A DNA stretch of 64,000 nucleotides from Bordetella genomosp. 4 (GCF_002261185.1 NZ_NEVQ01000013.1:310001-374000); one strand, 5' to 3'; positions 25,031-33,782 are shown, counted from the stretch's first letter. Notes: generated by a model not told the origin, from the letters alone. Numbers and translations are program-made.

Positions 25031-26605
25031 ATGAAACAGCTATTCCCGTGCTATCGGCACAGTGTGATATCCGCCGCGATTGCCGCGGTCATGGCCATCG
25101 CCAGCGTGGACCGCGCCCACGCCTATAACTTGGACACCAGCGAGGCCACGACCGCCCGGGCGTTGACCACAGAGCAAGTCTCGCGAGTCCTGCCGGCGTT
25201 TGAGGCCTACGCAAGCGATCTGCTGGCGCGCAGTGGGTTGCCGGGTATGGCGGTAGGCATCCTTGTGGACGGCAAACCCGTGCTGGCCCGCGGCTATGGC
25301 GTGCGCGATGCCCGCAACGGCAAACCGGTCGATGCCGATACGCTGTTTCCTTTGGCCTCGGTGTCCAAGGTGTTTGCCGGCGCGTCGGTCGCGGCGCTGG
25401 TAGGCGATGACGCTGTGCAATGGGATAGCAAGGTGTCGGACCTGGCCACCGGCATCCGTTTTCAGGACCCTTACGTGACCAGTGAAATGACCTTGCGCGA
25501 TTTGCTGTCGCAACGCACGGGCTACGGGTCGTTCTACGGTGATGACCTGGAGGTGGTCTTCAGCTATTCGCGCGCCGAGGTGTTCAAGCGGCTGCGATAT
25601 CTGCCGCCAGTCACGCCCTTTCGTACGCAGTATGCCTATTCCAATTGGAATCTCACGCTGGCGGGCGAAGTCGCTGCACAGGCCGCAGGCATGTCGTGGG
25701 AAGACCTGGTGCGCAGCCGGATCATCAAGCCTCTGGGGATGAACCACACCGTCGTCACACACGAGGAATTCCTGGGGGTGGAAAACCGCTCGGCAGCCCA
25801 CGAGATCATCAATGGCAAGGCGGTCGCGACCGAGATCAACTCGCACAATGCCGAGGCTCCTGCAGGAGGCGTGTATTCCACGCTGAATGACATGCTGCGC
25901 TTTATCGCGTTCGAGATGAATGCCGGTCAGTTGGACGGTAAACAGATTGTCTCCGAAGACGCCATGCATGAAACCCAGACGGCGCAAACCATCATCAACC
26001 CCGCGTTCCCCTCGCTGCATTACGGACTGGGGCTGGAGGTCCGCAACGATAACGGCCGCAAAGTGCTCGAGCATAACGGCGCGTTCGAGGAAGGCATCAA
26101 TACGCGGATCTCGTTTTTGCCGGCTCAACGCCTGGGTATCGTGATACTCACGAACACGCCGCCCATGGGCGTGCCAGATGCGCTGGAATACAAGCTCATG
26201 TCCCTGCTGTTCGGTGATCGTCCGGATCAGGATATCTGGCCCGATCTGCGTGATAAATGGCATGAGGCCTTGATCCAGTTGCTGGACCGTCCGGGCCGTC
26301 TGCATGGCGCGCCCCCCGCCAGTGCGGACAAGACGATCGACACCAAGCGTTATGCGGGTCGATATACGCATCCCTATTACGGTGACATTGTCATTCAGCC
26401 AGATGGCGCGGGCTTGCTCATGATCGCGGGCAATGCTCCACCCAGGGCGCTGCAGCACTGGCAAGGCGATACCTTTCGGATCCCCGTGCTGTCGGATGCA
26501 GCCGTCAATTTCGTGCCGGGATCGAACCAGATCAGCGACGCGTTGACCTTGTCCGAGCTCGACGATATTCCCGACGCGCTATTCGTGAGGCTAGCGCAGC
26601 CCTGA
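25031..26605 (+). CDS. Beta-lactamase-fold serine hydrolase (class C-like)
   Basis: The protein has 524 residues; the ATG at 25031 follows AGGGATTCGT. A Sec signal ends at RAHA (residues 28-31). The beta-lactamase-related domain has S110-V-S-K113, Y203-S-N205 and a third motif HNG in VLEHNGAFEEG in place of KTG. An extra C-terminal domain of about 120 residues (DTKRYAGRYTHPYYGDIVI) resembles the lipocalin-like tail of Pab87-type hydrolases. It is a periplasmic esterase, peptidase or D-aminopeptidase candidate, not a proven beta-lactamase. A second member of the fold follows at 26681. Confidence 0.85.
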   Translation: MKQLFPCYRHSVISAAIAAVMAIASVDRAHAYNLDTSEATTARALTTEQVSRVLPAFEAYASDLLARSGLPGMAVGILVDGKPVLARGYGVRDARNGKPVDADTLFPLASVSKVFAGASVAALVGDDAVQWDSKVSDLATGIRFQDPYVTSEMTLRDLLSQRTGYGSFYGDDLEVVFSYSRAEVFKRLRYLPPVTPFRTQYAYSNWNLTLAGEVAAQAAGMSWEDLVRSRIIKPLGMNHTVVTHEEFLGVENRSAAHEIINGKAVATEINSHNAEAPAGGVYSTLNDMLRFIAFEMNAGQLDGKQIVSEDAMHETQTAQTIINPAFPSLHYGLGLEVRNDNGRKVLEHNGAFEEGINTRISFLPAQRLGIVILTNTPPMGVPDALEYKLMSLLFGDRPDQDIWPDLRDKWHEALIQLLDRPGRLHGAPPASADKTIDTKRYAGRYTHPYYGDIVIQPDGAGLLMIAGNAPPRALQHWQGDTFRIPVLSDAAVNFVPGSNQISDALTLSELDDIPDALFVRLAQP

Positions 26606-26680
26606 CCGCGATGAGCAGAGTCATTGAACGGCGTCAGCTGGCGCACTAACCGCGGGCGTTCTTTCCCGCAGGAGATAGCT

Positions 26681-27868
26681 ATGCGAGTACAACATCCTTT
26701 AGCCGGCATGGTCAGCGCCGTGACGCCCCCCACGCAGAGCCGGTTGCGCGCGCTAGTCTGCACACTCGCGTTGTGCTGCCTGCCTCCCGTGGCGCATGGC
26801 GCAGACGTCGCCCTGAACGAGGCTGCCAGCTTTGCCGGCGCCGAGATCTGGCTTAATGCGAATCAGCCTGCCATGGTGATTGCGGTGGTCAAAGGAGACG
26901 ATGTCTATGTAGAGGGCTTTGGCGAAACCCGCCCTGGCAGCGGCGTCGAACCCGATGGCGATTCGATCGTACGCATAGGATCATTATCGAAAGTACTCGC
27001 CGGTGACGTCCTGGCCGCCATGGTGGTTGACAAGAAAGTATCACTCACCTCCCCCTTGGCTGATTTCGCGCCGGCGGGTATCAGCATTCCGGTGGTGGAT
27101 CAACGCCCCGTGACCTTGCTGGACCTGGCGACACATTCCGCCGGGCTGCCTCGCGAGATGCCCGACCACGCCTCTGCGCCCGATGAGAACCCCTATGCGG
27201 TGTACTCGGCCCAGGGCTACTGGAATTGGTTCAAGACCAATAAACCCGCGTATCGCCCAGGCTCTGTCGCGATGTACTCGAATTTCGGATTTGGGCTGCT
27301 GGGCGAAGCCCTGGCGAAAGCCGGCCAGGCGCCCTATGCGGACCTGCTCAAGCAGTATGTCACCGGCCCCTTGAACATGGCCGATACCGTGGGCCGACTC
27401 TCGCCGCAACAGCAATCACGCATGCTGCAGGGCATCGATCTGGATGGTACGCCCGCCAAACCCTGGGAGACTCCCTCCATCCTCGATGCCGGTGGCGGCA
27501 TGCACTCCACGGCGAACGACATGGTGCGCTGGATGAAATGGCATTTGTCCAATGCCCAATCCGGCTCCGAGGCCCGTACGCTAGCCCACGCCTTGTATCG
27601 GCCCAACGATGGGCTGAAAAGCGCGGTGGGTGTCGAGGCTGACAGCGCCGATGGGATGGGGCTGGGCTGGGTGGTCGCCTTGCCGCGCGAAAACCGGCCG
27701 TTCGTACTGGGCAAGAGCGGCGGTCTTGTGGGATTCATGAGCTATGTTGCCCTGTCTCCTCAGCGCGATATCGGTGTCTTTGTCTCGGTCGGCAAAGTGG
27801 ATTTCGCCATGTTCGAAGGCATGCAGCACAGCGTATTGAACTTGATCACCAGCCTGAGTCCACGATAG
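26681..27868 (+). CDS. AmpH-like penicillin-binding serine hydrolase
   Basis: The protein has 395 residues; the ATG at 26681 directly follows GGAGATAGCT. The N-terminal signal peptide ends near PPVAHGA (about residue 40). The triad motifs are S101-L-S-K104, Y199-S-N201 and a KSGG third motif in VLGKSGGLVGF. It resembles AmpH (D-alanyl-D-alanine carboxypeptidase/endopeptidase), including GGGMHSTANDMVRWMKW and VGKVDFAMFEGM. It probably acts on peptidoglycan peptides in the periplasm. It is 75 bases downstream of another serine hydrolase, likely in one transcript. A beta-lactamase role is less likely, because AmpC-type residues beyond the triad cannot be confirmed. Confidence 0.82.
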   Translation: MRVQHPLAGMVSAVTPPTQSRLRALVCTLALCCLPPVAHGADVALNEAASFAGAEIWLNANQPAMVIAVVKGDDVYVEGFGETRPGSGVEPDGDSIVRIGSLSKVLAGDVLAAMVVDKKVSLTSPLADFAPAGISIPVVDQRPVTLLDLATHSAGLPREMPDHASAPDENPYAVYSAQGYWNWFKTNKPAYRPGSVAMYSNFGFGLLGEALAKAGQAPYADLLKQYVTGPLNMADTVGRLSPQQQSRMLQGIDLDGTPAKPWETPSILDAGGGMHSTANDMVRWMKWHLSNAQSGSEARTLAHALYRPNDGLKSAVGVEADSADGMGLGWVVALPRENRPFVLGKSGGLVGFMSYVALSPQRDIGVFVSVGKVDFAMFEGMQHSVLNLITSLSPR

Positions 27869-27956
27869 GCCGCCCCTCTGTGCCTGCCATGGATTGACGT
27901 TGGCGGGCGACGGGGCCTAAGCTGTGCCTCGTCATAGACCACAGGGCCAGGAAATC

Positions 27957-28598
27957 GTGCCTTCGATAACGGCAACGCATCACTATGTCGGCATATTGCT
28001 AGCCGCAGGCGAGGGTCTGCGGTATCGGGCCATGGCGGATAGCCCCACGGAACACGCCGCCTCGGCATACGCGGCGCATAAGCTATTGGCACGCCTGCCC
28101 GACGGCCGCTGCGTCGGGCAAGCCAGTGCCCAGACCCTGCTGTCCGTGCTGCCCGAGACGGTGGCCGTAGTTGCCACGGACCCGCCTGAGTTGCCCCGGC
28201 TATTGAGCGAGTCGGGATGCGATATCTTGACCGTGTCCAGCGCACCGCGCGGCATGGGGATCTCGCTGGCGGCGGCAGCCCGGCGGTTGTTGGGCGGTTC
28301 ACACCCGGACGGCCACGTGCCGGGCTGCGTGGTGGCGCTGGCCGATATGCCTTGGCTACATGCCGGCACGATCAAAAACCTGCTGCGGCATGCCGGCTAC
28401 GATCGCATCGTTGTACCCGTGCACCGGGGCCAGCGCGGACACCCTGTTATATTCGGCGCGCGGTTCTTGCCAGAGCTGGCCGAACTCAACGGCGATACAG
28501 GCGCACGGGCATTACTGTCGCGTCACGGCGCGCTCGAAATCGACTGCGATGACAGCGGCATTTTGCGCGATGTCGATGTCCCGGCCGATCTGGCATAG
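27957..28598 (+). CDS. MobA-like nucleotidyltransferase (molybdenum cofactor cytidylyltransferase type)
   Basis: The protein has 213 residues from a GTG at 27957, preceded by AGGA; a GTG at 27924 in frame lacks such a site. The glycosyltransferase-like nucleotide-binding start is GILLAAGEGLRY, then HKLLARLPDG, ALADMPW and the C-terminal RGHPVIFG. This is the NTP_transf_3/MocA pattern, in which enzymes add CMP to molybdopterin for the xanthine-dehydrogenase family. The segment after the P-loop carries an unusual insert (MADSPTEHAASAYAA). The XdhC gene follows 52 bases on, which supports a role in molybdoenzyme maturation. Confidence 0.82.
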   Translation: MPSITATHHYVGILLAAGEGLRYRAMADSPTEHAASAYAAHKLLARLPDGRCVGQASAQTLLSVLPETVAVVATDPPELPRLLSESGCDILTVSSAPRGMGISLAAAARRLLGGSHPDGHVPGCVVALADMPWLHAGTIKNLLRHAGYDRIVVPVHRGQRGHPVIFGARFLPELAELNGDTGARALLSRHGALEIDCDDSGILRDVDVPADLA

Positions 28599-28650
28599 CC
28601 CCCTCCTCGCTGATCCACGTTTTAGTAACCCTCATACAAGGCTCTTTCGA

Positions 28651-29667
28651 ATGAACTCGCTGGATATGGATGTACTGCGCCAAGCGCGCGAATGGATTCG
28701 GGAAGGCCATGCCGTACATTTGGCGACGGTGGCCCAGACGTGGGGGTCTGCGCCCCGCCAGGCGGGCGCGCTGATGGCGTTGCGTGGTGATGGCCGCATG
28801 GTGGGATCAGTCTCCGGCGGCTGTGTCGAAGACGATTTGATCGCTCGCGCCCAGGCCGGCACGCTGCCGGATCGGCCCGACCGCATAACCTACGGCGTGA
28901 CCAGCGATGAGGCAGCGCGCTTCGGGCTGCCCTGTGGTGGCACGCTGCGGCTGGTCGTGGAGCCTCTGCCAACGCCCGAGTGGCTCGACGCCGTGTTGAC
29001 GGAAATCACCGAACAGCGGCTGGTTGCGCGTACGCTCGACTTGCAGACTGGTGCCTGCACGCTGGCGCCGGCCAATCCCGCCGACGGCCCGGATTTTGAT
29101 GGCCGGATTCTACGTGCAGTCTATGGGCCGCAATGGCGTTTATTGATCATCGGCGCCAATCAGACGGCACGCGCGCTGTGCCATATCGCCACGATGCTGG
29201 ACTTTCACGTTCTGGTCTGCGACCCGCGCGAGGAAATCTATGGCGGATGGGATGTGCCGCAAGCGACGCTGCTGACCGCGATGCCTGACGATGCCGTGCT
29301 GGAAGTTGGCGTCGATGCACGCACCGCCATCGTGGCGCTGACGCATGACCCAAAATTGGACGATATGGCCTTGCTGGAAGCGCTGAAATCGCCCGCCTTT
29401 TATGTAGGCGCATTGGGGTCGCGGCCAAACCAGGCCAAACGGCGCGAGCGCCTGAGCCAGTTTGACTTGACTGACGAGCACATCGCCCGCCTGCGTGGCC
29501 CGGTGGGGCTGCCTATCGGCAGCCGTACCCCAGCGGAAATTGCCGTGGCCGTCGCGGCCGAACTGGTTCAGGTCCGGAACTCGCTCAGTGCGGCGCAAGC
29601 ACCCTCTGCCGGCGCGGCACATTCTGTATCGGGTTCCACCTTGTCATTCACCAAGGATTTGCAATAA
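28651..29667 (+). CDS. xdhC: XdhC-family molybdoenzyme maturation factor
   Basis: The protein has 338 residues from the ATG at 28651. The N-terminal XdhC/CoxI domain has TWGSAPRQAGALMAL, SVSGGCVEDDLI and GLPCGGTLRLVVEP, the last with the conserved Cys. The C-terminal Rossmann-like domain contains LLIIGANQTARALCHIA, THDPKLDD and YVGALGSRPNQAKRRERL. XdhC protects and delivers the sulfurated molybdenum cofactor to xanthine dehydrogenase-like enzymes. No molybdoenzyme subunits lie in the window, so its client is encoded elsewhere. The tail after about 310 is low-complexity. Confidence 0.88.
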   Translation: MNSLDMDVLRQAREWIREGHAVHLATVAQTWGSAPRQAGALMALRGDGRMVGSVSGGCVEDDLIARAQAGTLPDRPDRITYGVTSDEAARFGLPCGGTLRLVVEPLPTPEWLDAVLTEITEQRLVARTLDLQTGACTLAPANPADGPDFDGRILRAVYGPQWRLLIIGANQTARALCHIATMLDFHVLVCDPREEIYGGWDVPQATLLTAMPDDAVLEVGVDARTAIVALTHDPKLDDMALLEALKSPAFYVGALGSRPNQAKRRERLSQFDLTDEHIARLRGPVGLPIGSRTPAEIAVAVAAELVQVRNSLSAAQAPSAGAAHSVSGSTLSFTKDLQ

Positions 29668-29754
29668 TCAGCGCATCAGCCGTTTTCAATGAATAGATTT
29701 TGCGGGCCATTTATTTATTAACGGGTGTACACCTACAAATCAAAGAGAATCCAA

Positions 29755-30159
29755 ATGATCAAATCTGATGACACCGGCAAGCTCGTTTTACGCCTCAGCC
29801 TCGGCATTCTGGTGCTGTTGCACGGCATCATGAAACTCTCCAGTGGCGTGGGAGGCATCTCCGGCATGCTGACCTCGCACGGGCTGCCGGGTTTCTTCGC
29901 CTACGCCGCCTATCTGGGCGAAGTCGTCGGCCCTCTGTTGATCATCCTCGGGTTCTATAGCCGCCTGGGTGGCCTGCTGGTCTTCGTCAACATGATTGTG
30001 GCGATCCTGCTGGCTCATACCGGACAACTCAGCAGTCTGAATGCGCAAGGCGGCTGGGCGCTGGAATTGCAAGGCATGTTCCTGTTTGGCGCATTGGCGA
30101 TCGCCTTCATGGGTGCCGGGCGCTTCAGCCTGGGCGGCTCCGGCGGCCGCTGGAACTGA
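29755..30159 (+). CDS. DoxX-family inner-membrane protein
   Basis: The protein has 134 residues from the ATG at 29755, with GAGA upstream. Four hydrophobic helices are visible: LRLSLGILVLLHGIMKL, the loop/helix at FFAYAAYLGEVVGPLLI, LVFVNMIVAILLAHTG, and the C-terminal FLFGALAIAFMGAG. These match DoxX/YphA proteins, which sit in the cytoplasmic membrane and in several bacteria act with redox or thiol-stress systems. A periplasmic peroxiredoxin gene begins 27 bases downstream, so a shared redox role is plausible. The XdhC gene ends 87 bases upstream. Confidence 0.85.
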   Translation: MIKSDDTGKLVLRLSLGILVLLHGIMKLSSGVGGISGMLTSHGLPGFFAYAAYLGEVVGPLLIILGFYSRLGGLLVFVNMIVAILLAHTGQLSSLNAQGGWALELQGMFLFGALAIAFMGAGRFSLGGSGGRWN

Positions 30160-30185
30160 ACCGAGGCTTGAGACTTGAGCGACTT

Positions 30186-30749
30186 ATGCTGAAACGCGCT
30201 TTGACTTCGCTGGCCGTGGCTGCGGCCCTGGCCACCCCATTACTGGCCCATGCCGAATTGCCGGTCGGCGCAGCAGCGCCCGATTTTTCGGCGCCGGCGT
30301 CCTTGGGCGGCGAAGTCTTCACGTTCAAATTGGCAGAGGCGCTCAAGCAAGGCCCGGTCGTGCTGTACTTTTATCCTGCGGCCTTCACGCAGGGATGCAC
30401 GATCGAGGCACGCAATTTTGCCGAGGCCATCGACGACTACAAGGCCCTCGGCGCCAGCGTGATCGGTGTCTCGGCCGACGATATCGATACGTTAAGGAAA
30501 TTCTCGGTCAGCGAATGCCGAGGCAAGTTCGCGGTCGCGGCCGATGAGAATCAAGCCATCATGAAGGCCTATGATGCCGTCCATGACCGCCGGCCTGATT
30601 ATGCGAAACGGGTGTCGTACGTGATTTTGCCGGACCATAAGGTCGGCTATGCCTATACCGACATGAGCCCGGACCGGCATGTGGCCAACACCCTGCAGGC
30701 GCTGCGGGACTGGCGCGCCAGCCATCCGCTGCAGACCCCTAAAAAATAG
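30186..30749 (+). CDS. Periplasmic peroxiredoxin (AhpC/TSA, BCP-like)
   Basis: The protein has 187 residues from the ATG at 30186. Residues 1-23 form a signal peptide (TPLLAHA). The peroxidatic site is PAAFTQGCTIEARNF with T68 and C71. C111 in SVSECRGKF is a candidate resolving cysteine, some 40 residues later as in atypical BCP-type enzymes. It reduces peroxides in the periplasm with electrons from a thiol donor. It is near-adjacent to DoxX upstream and convergent with arsC, whose stop is only two bases away. Confidence 0.85.
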   Translation: MLKRALTSLAVAAALATPLLAHAELPVGAAAPDFSAPASLGGEVFTFKLAEALKQGPVVLYFYPAAFTQGCTIEARNFAEAIDDYKALGASVIGVSADDIDTLRKFSVSECRGKFAVAADENQAIMKAYDAVHDRRPDYAKRVSYVILPDHKVGYAYTDMSPDRHVANTLQALRDWRASHPLQTPKK

Positions 30750-30751
30750 CC

Positions 30752-31102
30752 TTAGGGCAGGATTTCCTTGACCAATTCGGCGGGGCGGCAGAGACGCGCG
30801 CCCTGTTCGGTCACGACGAATGGACGATTGATCAGGATGGGATTTTCAATCATCGCATCCAGCAACTCGTCGTCCGTCACGTCGGCTGCGCTCAGGCCCA
30901 GTTCGTCATACAGGGGTTCTTTGGCGCGTACGGCCTCGCGCACGCTCAATCCCGATTGCTGAATCAACCCGGCCAGCGTCTGACGCGACGGCGGTGATTT
31001 GAGATACTCAATAATCGTGGGCTCGATACCGGCGTCACGGATCATCTGCAAAGCGTTGCGCGACGTACCGCAGCGCGGATTGTGATAAATGGTCGTAGAC
31101 AT
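30752..31102 (-). CDS. arsC: Arsenate reductase (glutaredoxin type)
   Basis: The protein has 116 residues. C11 in HNPRCGTSRNAL is the catalytic cysteine, and the arginines in IENPILINRPFVV match the arsenate-binding arginines of the E. coli plasmid ArsC family. The length is slightly below that of plasmid ArsC (141), as in chromosomal homologues. It reduces arsenate to arsenite with glutathione and glutaredoxin. No arsB, acr3 or arsR is adjacent, so this may be a general housekeeping copy. YffB/Spx-type relatives cannot be fully excluded, but the second motif favours ArsC. Confidence 0.85.
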   Translation of the reverse strand: MSTTIYHNPRCGTSRNALQMIRDAGIEPTIIEYLKSPPSRQTLAGLIQQSGLSVREAVRAKEPLYDELGLSAADVTDDELLDAMIENPILINRPFVVTEQGARLCRPAELVKEILP

Positions 31103-31135
31103 ACGGGTTCCTATGCAAAGAGCGACAACGATGCG

Positions 31136-32584
31136 TCAATTAAACGGCCAGACCGTCGGGTTCGTTCCCGGCGGAACGGAGGGCCTCGTCCACCGCGCAG
31201 GGGTCAATGAAAACTGCGCGGCATGACGCACAGCAGTCAATTGACCAAACCCTGACGGCGTCGTCTCGAGGTAGCTCTCTATCGGTGGCATCGGACACAG
31301 TAATCCATCGGCCACCCGGCCCAAGGAACGCAACCAGCGCGCGGTCTGCGCCAATGATACGCGCACATGCCAACTGCCGCCTTCGGTGGCCTGACGCGCG
31401 AGAGCCACTTGCGCCCCAAAGGCCATCAAATACCCCGACGCATGGTCGAGAATCTGCATAGGCAATGGCTTCGGACGGTCACTCCCGGCCGCCTGTGCCT
31501 CGGCGTGATTAAAGCCCGTTGCGGTCTGCACCAGCGAGTCGAATCCTCGGCGCTGCGCCCAGGGCCCGCTGTCACCGTAGGCGGACAGCGAGACATACAC
31601 GATGCCCGGCCGTATGCGCGCCACGTCTTGCGGGCCGAACCCCACCGACTCTAGCGCGCCCGGGCGATATCCCTGCACGAATATGTGAGCACTGCGCAGC
31701 AGATTGGCCAAGGCGATGCGCCCATCGGCGGTTTCTAGATCCGCATGCACCGACAGTTTGCCGCGGCTGGTTTCGGCAATCGTCTCGATATTGGGCAGAT
31801 GAGGCGAATTGACCAGCATGACATCGGCCCCATACGCAGCCAGCGCCCGACCGCACACTGGGCCGGCAATGATGCGCGTCAAGTCCAGCACGCGTATGTC
31901 CTTCAGCGGGCGCGCCTCCTGAGAATACTTGGGCAAGGGGCGCGGATCGGCCTCGCCCATGCGCGTCACCGTCAACACCGGCTGACCAGCGATTGCCAGG
32001 CCCTGCGGGTGGCGGTCCCATTCATCAAAGGTGCGCATGGCCGTCACCACCAGCCCTGCCTCAGCCGCCTGCTGCTCGAAGTCCAACGCGCTGCGTGTGG
32101 AAAGCGCCCGCTCTACCATTTCGCGGCTGGTCTCAGGGCCCGTCGGGCATCCCAGCAATGCCAACGCGCCATCCCGGTGGTGAGCGAAATTGGCGTGGAT
32201 ACGCACCCAGCCCCCATCGCCACAGCGATATACGCCAGTGATTTTGTCGTGCACATCCAGCTCGACCCCGTCGAGCGTGAAATAGCTGCGGCATTCCTGG
32301 GCCGCATGCAGCATGTTGACCGAAACGCGTTGCCGCGTGCCGCCTCGCAGATGCCAGATTTCCGCTGCAGCCAGTGCCGCAGCAGCCATACTGGCCTGCG
32401 CCGCAGTGCCTACCGCAAACGACGAGGGAAATACCGGCTCCGCGCCCGTCAGTTCGATGACGTCCATGGCCTCGTCGGGCATATTCAGACCGCGCCATAG
32501 CGATTGCAAGGCATCGCGTGCCGTTTTGCTGTGGCGATCCGGTCCATTGGCATAAGGGGATCGTAAATCTATCGGTTTGCCCAT
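31136..32584 (-). CDS. CaiB/BaiF-type CoA-transferase with duplicated-module layout
   Basis: The protein has 482 residues from the ATG at 32584; a GTG at 32605 is the alternative. The first part (about 40-200) resembles an interior CoA-transferase segment (AVGTAAQASMAAAALAAAEI, GGTRQRVSVNMLHAAQE). The normal family N-terminus, VLDLTRIIAGPVCGRALAAYGADV, appears only near residue 235, followed by VSLSAYGDSGPWAQRRGFDSL and the catalytic-Asp region MQILDHASGYLMAFGAQ. So a partial module seems to precede a fuller one. These class III enzymes swap CoA between carboxylic acids by an aspartyl-CoA thioester. Substrate unknown. Confidence 0.78.
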   Translation of the reverse strand: MGKPIDLRSPYANGPDRHSKTARDALQSLWRGLNMPDEAMDVIELTGAEPVFPSSFAVGTAAQASMAAAALAAAEIWHLRGGTRQRVSVNMLHAAQECRSYFTLDGVELDVHDKITGVYRCGDGGWVRIHANFAHHRDGALALLGCPTGPETSREMVERALSTRSALDFEQQAAEAGLVVTAMRTFDEWDRHPQGLAIAGQPVLTVTRMGEADPRPLPKYSQEARPLKDIRVLDLTRIIAGPVCGRALAAYGADVMLVNSPHLPNIETIAETSRGKLSVHADLETADGRIALANLLRSAHIFVQGYRPGALESVGFGPQDVARIRPGIVYVSLSAYGDSGPWAQRRGFDSLVQTATGFNHAEAQAAGSDRPKPLPMQILDHASGYLMAFGAQVALARQATEGGSWHVRVSLAQTARWLRSLGRVADGLLCPMPPIESYLETTPSGFGQLTAVRHAAQFSLTPARWTRPSVPPGTNPTVWPFN

Positions 32585-32700
32585 CTCAGCGTTGACCTCT
32601 ATCACTCTCGTCCATGTCTTCGATTACAGAACCGTGCCCCTACAGGCGTCAATAGCCGTGCGGGTTCTGGCCGGGGTCGGGACACATCTCCTTGTCGCTT

Positions 32701-33027
32701 TTACATTTGGCTGGCGCGATCCAGACGTTTGATAAACACCTGTAATTCCTTGATGATCTGCTGATCGCCGCGCGTTTGCGCGGCGGCGATGCCGCTTTCC
32801 CATGCCTGTCGTGCGCCTGCCAGATCGCCCTGGCCTTGCAATGCCTTGCCCAGCCATTTCCACGCGACGGAATATTGCGGATCCAGCTCCAAGGCAGCGC
32901 GCAGATGCGGTGCTGCGACATCGAACTGTTCCTGTTCGGTATAGGCCTTGCCCAACGACAAACGCAACATGGCATTGTTTTGGCCTTTGGCCAGCATGGC
33001 TTCGAGTCGTTTTACTAAATCGTCCAT
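32701..33027 (-). CDS. TPR-repeat protein
   Basis: The protein has 108 residues from the ATG at 33027. Two to three tetratricopeptide-like helical pairs are visible: NAMLRLSLGKAYTEQEQFDVA, APHLRAALELDPQYSVAWKWLGKAL and GDLAGARQAWESGIAAA. No signal peptide or membrane segment is seen, so it is probably a cytoplasmic scaffold or interaction protein. It is flanked by the CoA-transferase (same strand, about 100 bases downstream) and the divergent glutathione peroxidase. Partner unknown. Confidence 0.8.
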   Translation of the reverse strand: MDDLVKRLEAMLAKGQNNAMLRLSLGKAYTEQEQFDVAAPHLRAALELDPQYSVAWKWLGKALQGQGDLAGARQAWESGIAAAQTRGDQQIIKELQVFIKRLDRASQM

Positions 33028-33092
33028 GTGGGCTCCGTTCGAGTTCGGTGTGAATGCTATACCCTCCATCATAGGCGCGCTTGGTCGAAAAA

Positions 33093-33151
33093 CATGCCGA
33101 AACCGCGGGCGCGGCAAGGACAAATCAGCGGTGTCAGGGTATTTCGGCATG
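33093..33151. repeat. Long-spaced 10-bp inverted repeat
   Basis: CATGCCGAAA (33093-33102) and TTTCGGCATG (33142-33151) are perfect inverted arms 39 bases apart, in the divergent space between the TPR gene and glutathione peroxidase. They could be paired regulator half-sites or part of a transcript hairpin. Confidence 0.4.
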
Positions 33152-33290
33152 CAATGCTGCATGTCAACGTGAAATTGCTGTCCGTATGACTCCCGCCCAC
33201 AGCGCGCTACACTGAGCCGAGAGACCCATCACGAGGCCCTGTCACACGGTCTCACGGGACTCGTTGCAGACCGAACGACGAGAGGCCGCC

Positions 33291-33782
33291 ATGAGCACAA
33301 TCTACGATTTTTCCGCGACAGACATTCAGGGCAATGAACAAGCGCTGGAGGCATTTCGCGGCCAGGTACTGTTAGTGGTGAATGTCGCCTCGAAATGCGG
33401 TTTCACACCGCAGTATGCGGGGCTGGAAACGCTGTACCGCGATTACCACGCAGCGGGGCTGACCGTGCTGGGCTTTCCATGCGATCAGTTTGGCCATCAA
33501 GAACCCGGCGACGAAGCTGCCATTCGGAATTTTTGTTCGACGGAATACGGCGTGACCTTTCCGATGTTCGCCAAGATCGAGGTCAATGGGCCCAATGCTC
33601 ATCCGATATATCGCTGGCTGAAAGGCGAAAAGCCCGGTGTGCTGGGCACCGAGGGCATCAAATGGAATTTCACTAAATTCCTCGTGGGCCGAGACGGTCA
33701 GGTGATCAAACGCTATGCGCCCACCGACAAGCCTGCTTCGCTGAAGGAAGATATCTTGCAGGCCTGCAGTGCTGAGGCTTGA
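33291..33782 (+). CDS. Glutathione peroxidase (cysteine type)
   Basis: The protein has 163 residues from the ATG at 33291 after GAGAGG. Peroxidatic C36 is in NVASKCGFTPQY; the tetrad partners Q70 (FGHQEPG), W125 and N126 (IKWNFTKF) are all present. C64 and C82 are additional cysteines; C82 may be the resolving one, as bacterial GPx enzymes usually use thioredoxin. It detoxifies hydrogen and lipid peroxides in the cytoplasm. The gene stands alone, with an inverted repeat upstream. Confidence 0.9.
   Translation: MSTIYDFSATDIQGNEQALEAFRGQVLLVVNVASKCGFTPQYAGLETLYRDYHAAGLTVLGFPCDQFGHQEPGDEAAIRNFCSTEYGVTFPMFAKIEVNGPNAHPIYRWLKGEKPGVLGTEGIKWNFTKFLVGRDGQVIKRYAPTDKPASLKEDILQACSAEA

Noticed and set aside
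25040-26464. 474-codon open frame on the minus strand inside the serine hydrolase
   Set aside because: Antisense to a gene with a signal peptide and all catalytic motifs; no recognisable domain.
25031-27868. The two serine hydrolases as antibiotic-resistance beta-lactamases
   Set aside because: One lacks the KTG motif and the other is AmpH-like; both fit peptidase or esterase roles, and no ampR-type regulator is adjacent.
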